Assembly: GCA_964515905.1 (NCBI GenBank)
Contig: CAZEWK010000097.1
Location: 33,560-97,559, forward strand
Length of the DNA: 64,000 nucleotides
Reading direction: 5' to 3'
From: GCA-2712985 sp964515905
GTDB taxonomy: Bacteria; Pseudomonadota; Alphaproteobacteria; UBA7887
The stretch's first letter is position 1; the number at the start of each line of letters is the position of its first letter. Under the pieces are notes generated by a model. That model searched no databases and was not told where the DNA came from. It was given only the letters and a program-made list of their open reading frames with translations. The translations under genes were made by a program, and so were the position numbers. Below are positions 37,684 to 46,646 of this stretch, one piece after another.

Positions 37684-38285
37684 CAAAGGAACAATTACTT
37701 AGCAGCTTTTCAAAGCTCTGTAGTAATATAGATACATCCGCGGTTCTCGAAAAAGAATGCAAAAACTATTTCAAACAACCCATTAATAGCTTAACTGAAG
37801 CAGCCGTATTGGTTCCAATTATAGACAGGCCAGATAACCTTACCGTACTTTTTACTCAGCGCAGCAAAAAACTGAGAGATCATCCTGGGCAAGTTAGTTT
37901 TCCGGGAGGTCGCACCGAAACATTTGATAAAGGCCCTGTAGATACAGCACTGCGTGAGTCTACAGAAGAAATTGGGCTTCTGCCCAAACAGGTAGAAATC
38001 ATAGGTAAACTAGATATATGTTTGACTGGAACAGGCTTTAGAGTTGTGCCAATAGTAGGCATTGTAAAACCGCCTCTGCAGTTGCAGCTCGATGAGTTCG
38101 AAGTTGCAGACGTATTTGAAATACCACTAAAACTGCTTCTTAAACCAGAACTTTATCGAATAGAAAATTTGCAGACGGATTCTGGTCCAGTTCGTGAATT
38201 TTACGCGCTCGACTACAAACAGTGGTACATCTGGGGGGCTACCGCACGAATGTTGGTCAACCTTCGGGAACTTCTCACGGAGTGA
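37680..38285 (+). CDS. NUDIX hydrolase, CoA pyrophosphatase-like
   Basis: 201-residue NUDIX enzyme. The NUDIX helix region reads SFPGGRTETFD...ALRESTEEIGL, with the REx2EE core intact. The preceding LFTQRSKKLRDHPGQVSFPGGR is the UPF0035 signature of CoA diphosphatases (NudL/YeaB type), which cleave CoA into 3',5'-ADP and phosphopantetheine. The substrate call is from the family. Coupled to DUF1285 by a 4-base overlap and 3 bases before the DUF6111 gene. Confidence 0.88.
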   Translation: MTKEQLLSSFSKLCSNIDTSAVLEKECKNYFKQPINSLTEAAVLVPIIDRPDNLTVLFTQRSKKLRDHPGQVSFPGGRTETFDKGPVDTALRESTEEIGLLPKQVEIIGKLDICLTGTGFRVVPIVGIVKPPLQLQLDEFEVADVFEIPLKLLLKPELYRIENLQTDSGPVREFYALDYKQWYIWGATARMLVNLRELLTE

Positions 38286-38288
38286 CAT

Positions 38289-38567
38289 ATGAAAATATTT
38301 CTCACAAAGATCCTTCCTTTACTGCTCCCTTTAGCAATATATTTCTCTTGGCTGATATACGCTCGAAGAAAAGCTGCAGCATTAGGTCAAAGTAAACCCG
38401 GGGCCAGAGATGCGCCTTGGCTCATTATTATCTCAATTGGGTTGATGGTCTTGATAGGGTCGTTGATCGCACTTGGAATTTTTACCGGCGAGGAACCCGG
38501 AGGAGTTTATGTACCGCCTCACATGGAAAACGGTGAAGTCGTTCCAGGCCGAATAGAGCGGGAATGA
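38289..38567 (+). CDS. DUF6111 small membrane protein
   Basis: 92-residue protein with two transmembrane helices (about residues 7-24 and 46-66) separated by a basic loop (YARRKAAALGQSKPG), and a short C-terminal tail with GGVYVPPHMENGEVVPG. The tail motif and the place between a CoA-type NUDIX gene and the CCA transferase match the DUF6111 family of alphaproteobacteria. Function unknown. Overlaps the next gene by 4 bases. Confidence 0.82.
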   Translation: MKIFLTKILPLLLPLAIYFSWLIYARRKAAALGQSKPGARDAPWLIIISIGLMVLIGSLIALGIFTGEEPGGVYVPPHMENGEVVPGRIERE

Positions 38568-39823
38568 GTCATAGACCAAAAATATTTAAGCTGCCGATTC
38601 GATCATGGATGCAGAAAAGCAGTACCAAATCTGTAATGTCTGCCCTGCAACGCCAGGGGCATCTGGCTAGATATGTCGGTGGCTGTGTACGCGACACTTT
38701 GGCCGGACGGGATGCAATTGACAACATCGATATTGCAACTCCGGCAGCACCTCAAACTGTAATTGCCTTGCTGGAAGGCGCCGGCATACGAACAATTCCG
38801 ACTGGGCTAAAACATGGTACCGTCACAGCCGTCATGAACGGCGAAATGTTCGAAATCACTACTCTTCGCAGGGACATTACAACGGACGGACGACACGCCA
38901 CGGTTGATTTCACAAACGACTGGCATGCCGACGCTACCCGCAGAGACTTCACCATAAATTGTATCTATTGTGACGAAGACGGCACTTTGTTTGACCCACT
39001 TAATGGTATTGAAGATCTTAAAGCCGGAAACATTCGGTTTGTGGGTAACGCTAATAAACGCATTAGAGAAGACTTTCTTCGGATTCTGCGGTTTTTCCGT
39101 TTTTTTTCTGACTTTGGATCAAACACGCCAAACAGGGAGGCAATCGATGCCTGCACTGAACTCTCTAGCAACTTATCCTCTCTATCGGGCGAAAGAATAC
39201 GGCAAGAATTAATCAAATGGCTTGGAACAGAGTCGCCTGTTGCTTCGCTGCGTCACGCGACAAACTGTGGTGTTATCGCTAATACCTTAAACTTCGTACC
39301 CATTAGTTCAACGTTTTCCGAAATGGAGAATCTTGTATCGATAGAAAATAAGAACGGGATTCCTGACCCTGTTCGCCGTCTTGCTCTCTTCACTCTCCAT
39401 TCAACTGAAACAGAAAAAATTCTGCGCCGTCTAAGATTTCCCCGGAAAGTCCAACGACGTCTGTCTGATCTTTTAACCTTGCGTACTGAGATCGTACCGG
39501 AAGCAGGTCAACCTTTGATTCGTCAAACAATTTATTCGCAAGGGACAGAGAGAACACTCGACATTGCATTGATAAACTGGGCACAAACGAATGATCAGAA
39601 CGACGTCGATTGGCAAAATTTCCTGCAGTTTATCATGCAATGGAAACCCCCTGAATTTCCGGTAGTAGGTCAAGATATCATCAAACTTGGGATTCCAGAG
39701 GGGGAGCAACTGGGGCAGATCCTGGAAGAACTAGAAAAGTGGTGGGTTCAAGAAAACTTCGCGCATAAGCGCAGCACACTTCTAACCAAAGCGCTCAATA
39801 TTATAGCCGATAAGACCTTGTAA
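38564..39823 (+). CDS. CCA tRNA nucleotidyltransferase / poly(A) polymerase family protein
   Basis: 419-residue class II nucleotidyltransferase. It adds or repairs the 3' CCA of tRNAs, though poly(A) polymerase activity cannot be excluded. Motifs: RYVGGCVRDTLAGR, the carboxylate motif DNIDIAT, RRDITTDGRHATVDFT, ADATRRDFTIN and the RIREDFLRILRFFRF neck helix. The carboxylate motif is odd: the usual pattern is GRxPxDxDxAT, while here one extra residue gives D-N-I-D, putting Asn where the first catalytic Asp is expected. Last gene of the DUF1285 operon. Confidence 0.9.
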   Translation: MSHRPKIFKLPIRSWMQKSSTKSVMSALQRQGHLARYVGGCVRDTLAGRDAIDNIDIATPAAPQTVIALLEGAGIRTIPTGLKHGTVTAVMNGEMFEITTLRRDITTDGRHATVDFTNDWHADATRRDFTINCIYCDEDGTLFDPLNGIEDLKAGNIRFVGNANKRIREDFLRILRFFRFFSDFGSNTPNREAIDACTELSSNLSSLSGERIRQELIKWLGTESPVASLRHATNCGVIANTLNFVPISSTFSEMENLVSIENKNGIPDPVRRLALFTLHSTETEKILRRLRFPRKVQRRLSDLLTLRTEIVPEAGQPLIRQTIYSQGTERTLDIALINWAQTNDQNDVDWQNFLQFIMQWKPPEFPVVGQDIIKLGIPEGEQLGQILEELEKWWVQENFAHKRSTLLTKALNIIADKTL

Positions 39824-39841
39824 TCAGATAGTGAAGCGGTC

Positions 39842-40705
39842 CTATTGGTTATCACTCTGGTGGATAACTGACTCCTGAATTGCTTGAAGTAAGGTTAGAA
39901 TTCCATCGGCCCCCCCATCGGCAATTACATGGGCAAGGTTACCCCAAGGGCCCTCCAAGGAACCAGTTGGCAGGACATTATTTTGGTCCACTGAGCCAAG
40001 CTCTTCTCCCTTATTATTTATAACCGACCAATGCACCTCTATTAATTCACCGTCGCTTTGAGTCCGAACCATAATACTACCGAGTACAATTAACGTATTG
40101 ATATCATCAACATCCTCATGAATTCGAACAGCACGCTTGATGAGCGCAGATCGCATAGCAGACGTCAGTGAAACTCTGCCATCTCCTGGTGCCCCGTCCA
40201 CAGCGGGCAAAAACACACTAGGAAGCTGCGATATTTTTGCAAACTCAGAGGAGGCTTTATCGGCAAAAAATAACGAATTAATTCGCGCGGCCGTGTTTTC
40301 AGCTAATTTTGTAATGTTTTGTTCAGCGATTAAACTGGTGTGTTCGAAAAAGCCCACGATATTTCCGTCAGCGGCTATCATCCTCCAGGTTAAGTGCAGT
40401 GAAGTTTCACTTTCCGAAATTAGTTCGCCAATCAAAAGATAGCTACTTTGGTTGGCAACGTCCTTACTGGCGACTATCCCCTGCGAAATCAAAGCTTTAA
40501 CTAATTCTCTACTAAAATTTTCTTCAAAGAAATTACTGGCGTTATCTATGCCGCCAACGAAGATGCCAATTTTAGAATCTAAAGCCGGGGGGTTATCTTG
40601 AATCGACTTGGAAATAGGCTGAAATGGGCGTGGCATTGGTTGACACGCAATAAAAACATTGGAGACCAGGAGTCCAATAGCGACCAGTTTGAGAACAATA
40701 TTCAT
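39842..40705 (-). CDS. Lipoprotein of unknown function
   Basis: 287-residue predicted lipoprotein. A hydrophobic signal (LVAIGLLVSNVFIAC) ends in a lipobox cysteine at residue 21. The mature part alternates beta and alpha segments, with SSYLLIGELISESETSLHLTWRMI followed by NTLIVLGSIMVRTQSDGELIEVHWSVIN, which look like two related domains. I recall similar proteins near pgeF in other Rhodospirillales but know no function. Its ATG overlaps the TGA of a tiny hydrophobic ORF (ATGA). Convergent with the CCA transferase gene 18 bases away. Confidence 0.75.
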   Translation of the reverse strand: MNIVLKLVAIGLLVSNVFIACQPMPRPFQPISKSIQDNPPALDSKIGIFVGGIDNASNFFEENFSRELVKALISQGIVASKDVANQSSYLLIGELISESETSLHLTWRMIAADGNIVGFFEHTSLIAEQNITKLAENTAARINSLFFADKASSEFAKISQLPSVFLPAVDGAPGDGRVSLTSAMRSALIKRAVRIHEDVDDINTLIVLGSIMVRTQSDGELIEVHWSVINNKGEELGSVDQNNVLPTGSLEGPWGNLAHVIADGGADGILTLLQAIQESVIHQSDNQ

Positions 40706-40773
40706 AAAATGAGAACACAGCTCCCAATGATACCTAGTGCAAATATTAGAGCAAAAAATACTATGTATGGCAT
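40702..40773 (-). CDS. Candidate 23-residue hydrophobic peptide coupled to the lipoprotein gene
   Basis: An ATG at 40773, 4 bases past the pgeF stop, opens a 23-codon frame whose product is almost wholly hydrophobic (starts MPYIVFFALIF, ends GSCVLIL), enough for one membrane span. Its TGA overlaps the lipoprotein ATG as ATGA, the same coupling used by annotated genes here. It fills 72 of the 72 bases between two operon genes apart from that 4-base spacer. No clear ribosome site, but re-initiation after pgeF is possible. Could be a coupling leader or a small membrane protein. Confidence 0.4.
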   Translation of the reverse strand: MPYIVFFALIFALGIIGSCVLIL

Positions 40774-40777
40774 CTAA

Positions 40778-41536
40778 CTATTGTAAAACAACGACTGATA
40801 GCGCTCGTCCATAATCCGTTTTTCCCGCTTTTTTATTTCTGCGGAAGCTAAAAAAATGACTGTCATCACTATATGTATCAAAATGGGACTGCTCAATTTG
40901 CTCAATACCCTTCGCCCTTATGCGCATCTCGATAAAACCACTAAGATCAAAAAAGTAGTGATCCAAACGACTTGCCGGTTTAAAGAAACTATTAAGCCGG
41001 TCATCTTGGTCCGTGAAGCGTTGGATAAATTCTGGCCCTACCTCATAGGATTCCGCCCCTATACATGGACCGATGGCCGCTTTAATAAAATTAGTTTGGG
41101 CACCTAAAGCCACCATTGCATTGATTCCAGACTCTACGATTCCAGTCAAAGCACCGCGCCAACCCGCGTGAACTACCCCAATCACTCTCGCGTTGATATC
41201 AGCAAAAATGACCGGGGCACAATCGGCGGTCAACACCCCAATGGCCACTCCAGGACAGTCTGTCACCAAACCGTCTGCTTGTTCTCCTCTAACCATGGGG
41301 TTTGCATATAAAACATCTTTGCCATGCACCTGATGACAGGTAACCAAACGGTTTGCCGAAAGACCCAACGCTGCCATAGCACGTCTTCGATTTTCCTGCA
41401 CAGCATCTTCCCTGTCACCGCTACCATGCCCACAGTTTAAGGATTCGTATATGCCAGCGGAAACACCCCCCTCCCGGGTGAAAAACCCGTGTTTCAGTCC
41501 GTTAATGCCACCCAATAAATAACTATTCACAATCAT
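40778..41536 (-). CDS. pgeF: PgeF/YfiH-family protein (polyphenol oxidase, purine nucleoside phosphorylase-like)
   Basis: About 252-residue member of the DUF152 family. E. coli YfiH/PgeF removes misincorporated L-Ser from peptidoglycan precursors, and relatives have copper/zinc-dependent laccase or purine-nucleoside activity. Metal-site residues are in VTCHQVHGKDV, LTADCAPV and VHAGWRGALTG. I list the ATG at 41536; a GTG at 41542 is an alternative. The start lies inside the end of midA (14-20 base overlap), giving the operon lgt-midA-pgeF, usual in alphaproteobacteria. Confidence 0.92.
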   Translation of the reverse strand: MIVNSYLLGGINGLKHGFFTREGGVSAGIYESLNCGHGSGDREDAVQENRRRAMAALGLSANRLVTCHQVHGKDVLYANPMVRGEQADGLVTDCPGVAIGVLTADCAPVIFADINARVIGVVHAGWRGALTGIVESGINAMVALGAQTNFIKAAIGPCIGAESYEVGPEFIQRFTDQDDRLNSFFKPASRLDHYFFDLSGFIEMRIRAKGIEQIEQSHFDTYSDDSHFFSFRRNKKAGKTDYGRALSVVVLQ

Positions 41537-42641
41537 TCGCACAAAATCCAGGAAGATTCCTCAGTTCGTTTGAGGTAATTGCTAGGACCTTAAATAATTC
41601 ACCCATTAAATGTGGTTCTGTCAAACGCCTCAACTGTGAATTAATATCATTTGTACTGTTGGTGCGATCAAACCCGGTGTTCTTCATTAAATTTTCAGCT
41701 CGCCTATCGATACCCAACGATCGAAGAAATTCCCCTTGACCAAGTGGACCATGGACAGACACCCCGGATTTCGTTGCTAACGATGACAGCTGTTCAAAAT
41801 TTACTGCACAAGCGAGATCGGCTTCCCCAGGAGCCACAAGGGGATCGTGGTACTGGTGTTCCCTCACTGCCTGCAAGCTAAAACCTGCTCCTTTTGAAGA
41901 AAAATCTACTATCAACGCCGCTCCACGGCACTTTGAAATTCGAGTGGCAACTTCAAGGGCAATAGTAAGACCCATTGGAGAAATTTCTACCTCTTCTCCG
42001 ACATCACTCGACTCGCTCAGATACGATGTCGCTGGGGTAGGATTAGGGGCAATTACATAACGAAAGCGGTCTGGATCATCTGGATCACAGTCCACCATTC
42101 TCTCCCGCCATCCCGCATCTCCTGACACGAACTGATGCACTGGAAGCGCGTCGAAAAACTCATTTGCAACCATCAGTATGGTGCCATCTGGCACCTCAGA
42201 TAAATTCTCATACCAGACTGGTGAAGGGGGAGAATCCAATAGCGACAATTGGTGCTGTTGAAGGGTTTTTAATGTCGGGCTCTTTTCAATTAAACAAATC
42301 TGCACTGCGTCTCGGAATTCCTTTGATACTGATGTTACACGCCAAAGATCAGATAAAAGAGTTCCACGCCCAGGGCCGAGTTCCACCAGCAAAATTGGAT
42401 TGGGTGAGCCAAGCTTATGCCAGCAGTCTAAGCACCATGCGCCTATCATTTCACCAAACATCTGACTAATTTCAGGAGCCGTGATGAAGTCACCATTCTT
42501 TCCGAATGGTTTTCGTTTTTTATAGTAACCTAAACTTGGATTATGAAGCGCCTCATTCATGTAATGAGCGACAGTTAATGGTCCTCCGATCTTGATTAAG
42601 CGGCGAATCTGAGAAGCTAATGTCCCATTGATAGGGCTCAC
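41523..42641 (-). CDS. MidA-like SAM-dependent methyltransferase (NDUFAF7 family)
   Basis: 372-residue class I methyltransferase related to mitochondrial NDUFAF7/MidA, which dimethylates an arginine of the complex I subunit NDUFS2. The SAM-binding motif is ILLVELGPGRGTLLSDLWR, with GDFITAPEISQMFGEMIGAW before it as in the family. I chose the GTG at 42641, which overlaps the lgt TGA as GTGA; the frame is open to 42731 but that stretch lies inside lgt. The role in complex I maturation is inferred from the mitochondrial homologue. Confidence 0.9.
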   Translation of the reverse strand: MSPINGTLASQIRRLIKIGGPLTVAHYMNEALHNPSLGYYKKRKPFGKNGDFITAPEISQMFGEMIGAWCLDCWHKLGSPNPILLVELGPGRGTLLSDLWRVTSVSKEFRDAVQICLIEKSPTLKTLQQHQLSLLDSPPSPVWYENLSEVPDGTILMVANEFFDALPVHQFVSGDAGWRERMVDCDPDDPDRFRYVIAPNPTPATSYLSESSDVGEEVEISPMGLTIALEVATRISKCRGAALIVDFSSKGAGFSLQAVREHQYHDPLVAPGEADLACAVNFEQLSSLATKSGVSVHGPLGQGEFLRSLGIDRRAENLMKNTGFDRTNSTNDINSQLRRLTEPHLMGELFKVLAITSNELRNLPGFCANDCE

Positions 42642-43423
42642 GGGGTTCGTCTTTTCGACGTCAAAATTATAAACAGACCAACAGCACCCAACGGAACGGA
42701 AAGAACTTGTCCCATAGTGAAGTACGACCAAATAAAGCCAATTTGTTGATCTGGCTGCCGATATATTTCACTCACTATTCTTGCAACTGAATACCCCAAT
42801 AAAAATACCCCACTCAATAGGCCGGATTTTCGATAGGCACTCCTAGCATGAACCAGATACAACATTACACAAAGCAATAATGCTCCCTCTAAAAAGGCCT
42901 CATAGAGTTGGCTCGGGTGCCTAGGAATATTTCCACCTTGGGGAAATACTATGGCCCAGGGCACGTCAGAAAAGCGCCCAAAAAGTTCCCCATTTACGAA
43001 ATTTGAAATCCGGCCAAGCATTAATCCGAATGGGAAAATAGGAGCGATCGCATCCGCGACAGAGAAAAAACCAACTTGTCGCCTACGTGCAAACCAATAA
43101 AGCGCCACGACCACACCAATTAAACCTCCATGAAACGACATCCCGCCCTGCCAAACGGCGAAGACAGCCATTGGGTTTTCTATATAAAACTGTGCTTGAT
43201 AGAAAATCACGTAACCAAATCGCCCGCCAAGAATCACTCCCACCATGATCCAAACGAGAAGGTCGTCTATCATATTGATATTAAGTGAAATTGTCTTGGT
43301 ACGAGCAAGGTGACGAACGTAAACCCAACCAATGAGGAGTCCTGTGATATAAGCCAGAGCATACCAACGGATAGCGATTGGGCCAATTTGTAATGCGATT
43401 GGGTCAATAGAAGGAAAATTCAT
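42638..43423 (-). CDS. lgt: Prolipoprotein diacylglyceryl transferase
   Basis: 261-residue inner-membrane enzyme that moves diacylglycerol from phosphatidylglycerol to the lipobox cysteine of prolipoproteins, the step before LspA. About seven helices; the family signature is in LMLGRISNFVNGELFGR (with the essential arginine and asparagine), and GGMSFHGGLIG precedes it. I chose the ATG at 43423. A TTG seven codons upstream is possible but is followed by a GAGC-type repeat (43424-43440), not conserved coding. Stop overlaps midA. Confidence 0.95.
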   Translation of the reverse strand: MNFPSIDPIALQIGPIAIRWYALAYITGLLIGWVYVRHLARTKTISLNINMIDDLLVWIMVGVILGGRFGYVIFYQAQFYIENPMAVFAVWQGGMSFHGGLIGVVVALYWFARRRQVGFFSVADAIAPIFPFGLMLGRISNFVNGELFGRFSDVPWAIVFPQGGNIPRHPSQLYEAFLEGALLLCVMLYLVHARSAYRKSGLLSGVFLLGYSVARIVSEIYRQPDQQIGFIWSYFTMGQVLSVPLGAVGLFIILTSKRRTP

Positions 43424-43540
43424 ACCCTCGCTCGCTCGCTCCAATTTAAGACTTGAAACAGTTTATGTGCTCTTTGGTATATAACGTACCATAGCGGATT
43501 AATAAGCTGAATTGTGAGTATGATTTATCTTCTAACTGAG

Positions 43541-44551
43541 TTAACCCTTAAACAGGTACGGATCGCTGGCCGATAAAAAATTCTTTACGTAATCCGATAC
43601 CCCTTCTTCTAAACTCGTGAACGGTTTTGTATACCCTGCCGCACGAAGCTTCGATATCTCTGCCTCTGTATAATACTGATACTTATCTTTTACAGAAGAT
43701 GGCATATCCATATATTCTACATCTAGTACTTTGCCGGCGGCCGAACACAGAGCTTCGGCCACATCAAAAAATGTGCGCGCTCTTCCAGTACCCAGGTTAA
43801 ATAAACCATTTACATTGGGATTATCAAACAGCCACAACATTACGTCGACGCAATCTCTAACATAGATAAAATCCCGTTGCTGTGCTCCGTCTTCATAATC
43901 TGGATGGTAGGACTTAAAAAGTGTTACCGGTTTTCCAAGCGCTACCGCCGGGTATTTTTGGGCTACAACACTTTTCATTAACCCTTTGTGATATTCATTC
44001 GGCCCGTAAACATTGAAAAATTTTAAACCTACATATTGGGGCGGTCTCGAACCAGGGTCCATGGACATAGAAGCTACTCGCTCATCAAAAAGATGCTTGC
44101 TCCATCCGTAGGGATTTAAGGGTTTAAACAAATTTAAATTGGCGGAGTCAAAACCGTCTGCGAATCCATTGCTACCATCACCGTACGTTGCTGCAGACGA
44201 GGCATAGATAAAACGGATACCTAGCTCAACACAAAACCACCACAGATCCAGGCTATATCGAAAGTTTTGCGACATAATTAAATCGACGTCTACTTCGATC
44301 GTCGAGGAATTGGCCCCTAAATGAAAGATGGCCTCGATTTCACCCAGATGGCCTCGATCTAAATTTCTACGCAAGTAGGGGAATAATTCATCCGGCGCAA
44401 CAATGTCCATAATTTTTTGACCTAGAAGGTTCCGCCACTTATCGTCGGTTCCCAGTTGATCACAAACTACTATATGATTTTGACCGCGACTATTTAAAGC
44501 CGCAACCAAATTAGACCCAATAAAACCCGCGCCACCTGTTACTATAATCAT
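43541..44551 (-). CDS. hldD: ADP-L-glycero-D-manno-heptose 6-epimerase
   Basis: 336-residue short-chain dehydrogenase fold enzyme making the heptose precursor of the LPS inner core. The NAD(P)-binding motif is VTGGAGFIGSNLV, the catalytic pair YxxxK is in NPYGWSKHLFDE, and the HldD-type LGANSSTIEVDVDLIM and QQRDFIYVRDCVDV stretches are present. Indicates a heptose-containing LPS. Single gene, divergent from the UbiK-like protein. Confidence 0.93.
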   Translation of the reverse strand: MIIVTGGAGFIGSNLVAALNSRGQNHIVVCDQLGTDDKWRNLLGQKIMDIVAPDELFPYLRRNLDRGHLGEIEAIFHLGANSSTIEVDVDLIMSQNFRYSLDLWWFCVELGIRFIYASSAATYGDGSNGFADGFDSANLNLFKPLNPYGWSKHLFDERVASMSMDPGSRPPQYVGLKFFNVYGPNEYHKGLMKSVVAQKYPAVALGKPVTLFKSYHPDYEDGAQQRDFIYVRDCVDVMLWLFDNPNVNGLFNLGTGRARTFFDVAEALCSAAGKVLDVEYMDMPSSVKDKYQYYTEAEISKLRAAGYTKPFTSLEEGVSDYVKNFLSASDPYLFKG

Positions 44552-44653
44552 ATGGTAGGTTTATACGGATCTGCCAAACACTCGGCAAGTAATTGCAGTG
44601 TCAGCGATCATGCTTTACCAACAGCATGCCTGTTTCATTTTGGAGGAAGAGTT

Positions 44654-44953
44654 ATGCCAACCGAAAATCGTTTATTCGATGATCTAACCCGCTTAGCCGG
44701 TGGAGCCTTCTCCTCATTTTCTGCACTGAAAGATGAGACCGAATCGCGTATTATTGTCCAATTAGAGCGAATTCTGCCACGTATGAATCTTGTTCGACGA
44801 GACGAGTTTGAAGCAGTGCGGGACATGGCTATTAAGGCTAGAGAAGAAAGCATTACACTTGCAGATCGCCTCAACGATCTGGAAAATAGTATAGCGACAA
44901 AAAACAAGGTATCGCGTCAGTCCAAAGGTTCACAATCAAAGGGAAACAAGTAA
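44654..44953 (+). CDS. Accessory factor UbiK family (BMFP) protein
   Basis: 99-residue protein. The N-terminus is amphipathic (RLFDDLTRLAGGAFSSFSALKDE), followed by ILPRMNLVRRDEFEAVRDMA and a coiled coil to about residue 82, then a Ser/Lys-rich tail. This is the BMFP/UbiK pattern, membrane-fusogenic proteins needed for efficient aerobic ubiquinone synthesis in enterobacteria. I chose the ATG at 44654 with GGAGGAAGA just before it; the frame is open to 44552 but that lacks a ribosome site. Followed by proC after 38 bases. Confidence 0.85.
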   Translation: MPTENRLFDDLTRLAGGAFSSFSALKDETESRIIVQLERILPRMNLVRRDEFEAVRDMAIKAREESITLADRLNDLENSIATKNKVSRQSKGSQSKGNK

Positions 44954-44991
44954 AGTAATATCTAGGGTCATACTGAAAAGGAATTGAAATA

Positions 44992-45828
44992 ATGGACGAT
45001 AGCACTGACTTAAGTCGGATACTGGTGGTAGGGGCAGGGAAGATGGGCGGAGCCCTGATAGAAAGTTGGCTCACTCAACAGACTCGAAAACCTAGCGATA
45101 TCGTAGTGGTGGAGCCCAATGTTTCACGAGCAAAATATTTTCGTGACCACCACAACCTCTATACTTTTGAGACACCTGAAGCTATCAACACGGGTCTGGG
45201 AGACGCCACGGTCCTTTTCGCTGTTAAACCGCAGGTCATGGAGGAAACAGCGCCACTTTACCAACCCCTGATGAGACCAGGTATGTTAGTTCTTTCAATA
45301 GCAGCAGGCACACCAATCCAATATTTCGAACGCCAATTAGGGGAGAACGTATCGATTGTTCGTGCGATGCCTAACACACCAGCAGCGATTGGCCAGGGCA
45401 TCACCGTTCTCTGCGCGAATCGTAATGTTTCTGATGCACAAAGGGCTTCTTGCGAGGATCTCCTGAGCGCGGTAGGCGAGGTAGAATGGATCGAAGAAGA
45501 GTCTCTAATGGATGCGGTGACGGCCGTCTCTGGCAGCGGACCCGCCTATGTTTTTCTCTTAATTGAGGCCATGGCGGAAGCTGGCACCAAGGTAGGGCTT
45601 CCCAAGGCCCTATCTGAACAATTAGCAATTGCAACAGTTGCGGGCGCTGGAACATTGGCAAAAGCATCCGAGGAATCGCCCATTACTCTGCGGGAAAACG
45701 TCACTAGTCCGGGAGGAACTACGGCCGCAGCCCTCGATGTACTAATGGCGGACAATGCAATTAAAACCTTATTAGAAAAAGCCATCTCTGCAGCCAAAAG
45801 CCGTGGTCAGGATCTCGCTATAAAATAG
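44992..45828 (+). CDS. proC: Pyrroline-5-carboxylate reductase
   Basis: 278-residue ProC, which reduces 1-pyrroline-5-carboxylate to proline with NAD(P)H. The N-terminal dinucleotide motif is LVVGAGKMGGALIESWL, and the C-terminal signature is in TSPGGTTAAALDVL, preceded by DAVTAVSGSGPAYVFLLIEAM. Length is typical. Lies 38 bases downstream of the UbiK-like gene, as in many alphaproteobacteria. Confidence 0.95.
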   Translation: MDDSTDLSRILVVGAGKMGGALIESWLTQQTRKPSDIVVVEPNVSRAKYFRDHHNLYTFETPEAINTGLGDATVLFAVKPQVMEETAPLYQPLMRPGMLVLSIAAGTPIQYFERQLGENVSIVRAMPNTPAAIGQGITVLCANRNVSDAQRASCEDLLSAVGEVEWIEEESLMDAVTAVSGSGPAYVFLLIEAMAEAGTKVGLPKALSEQLAIATVAGAGTLAKASEESPITLRENVTSPGGTTAAALDVLMADNAIKTLLEKAISAAKSRGQDLAIK

Positions 45829-46001
45829 AAAACAGGGGGAAACAGTTTGTCAAAGTTACACAGAGTATTTCTCCACCTGAAAACCGGGTTTTGCCCATTG
45901 GAGACAGTAAACAATTATTGGTTACTAGGTACTATTTTTGGCTCCCTGGCACATAGAGACATAAATAAAGTTAGGCTACAATCAAATGAATATTTTTGGT
46001 A

Positions 46002-46604
46002 ATGCCCAGTAAAACCGGGACCCGGCGTCGAAACACTCCCAAGCTCCCGGCTTTGGTGCAAACTGCTCTCGATTTGTCAGCAGCCAAGGGATGGAATTCC
46101 CTCTCCATCAGTGAAATTGCTTCTGAGTCTAAAATACCGTTGGCCGAAGCTTTAGTCTCTTTCCCGACAAAGACCGCAATTTTAAAAGTGTTCCAAGAAC
46201 ACGTCGATACTATGGTTATAAACGGGACCGAAAGTGACACTGCCACCGAACCAGTCCGCGATCGCGTGTTCGACGTAATAATGCGGCGCCTCGAGATACT
46301 GAATCCTTGGAAAGCTGGATTACTGGCAATAGCGAAGGATTTAATCAGAGATCCGGGTCAATGCTTATACAGCGTCAGGTCCGTCACCCAATCTATGACC
46401 TTAATGTTAGAATGTGCTCATGTCTCATCAACCGGCCTATGTGGCCGACTGCGGGTTCACGGGCTAAGTTTAATTTATATTAAAACTTTACGGCACTGGG
46501 CAGAAGATACTGGCCAGGATTTATCCGCCACTATGTCTGAATTAGATCAAACCCTAAAGGCTGCGGAAAATATTTTAAAAATTTTCGATAAAGGAGAAAA
46601 ATAA
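46002..46604 (+). CDS. TetR-like / COQ9 family protein
   Basis: 200-residue protein whose N-terminal 60 residues resemble a TetR helix-turn-helix (ALVQTALDLSAAKGWNSLSISEIASESKI), with a COQ9-like helical remainder (NPWKAGLLAIAKDLIRDP). In alphaproteobacteria COQ9-type proteins occur beside proC and UbiK-like genes, and a lipid-binding role in ubiquinone synthesis is more likely than DNA binding. The recognition helix is poor for DNA contact, but a repressor role cannot be ruled out. I chose the ATG at 46002. Preceded by a 173-base gap in which I see no gene. Confidence 0.7.
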   Translation: MPSKTGTRRRNTPKLPALVQTALDLSAAKGWNSLSISEIASESKIPLAEALVSFPTKTAILKVFQEHVDTMVINGTESDTATEPVRDRVFDVIMRRLEILNPWKAGLLAIAKDLIRDPGQCLYSVRSVTQSMTLMLECAHVSSTGLCGRLRVHGLSLIYIKTLRHWAEDTGQDLSATMSELDQTLKAAENILKIFDKGEK

Positions 46605-46646
46605 ATTTGTGACCATGAACTTTATGACTCGCTTAGTTTGGACCGT

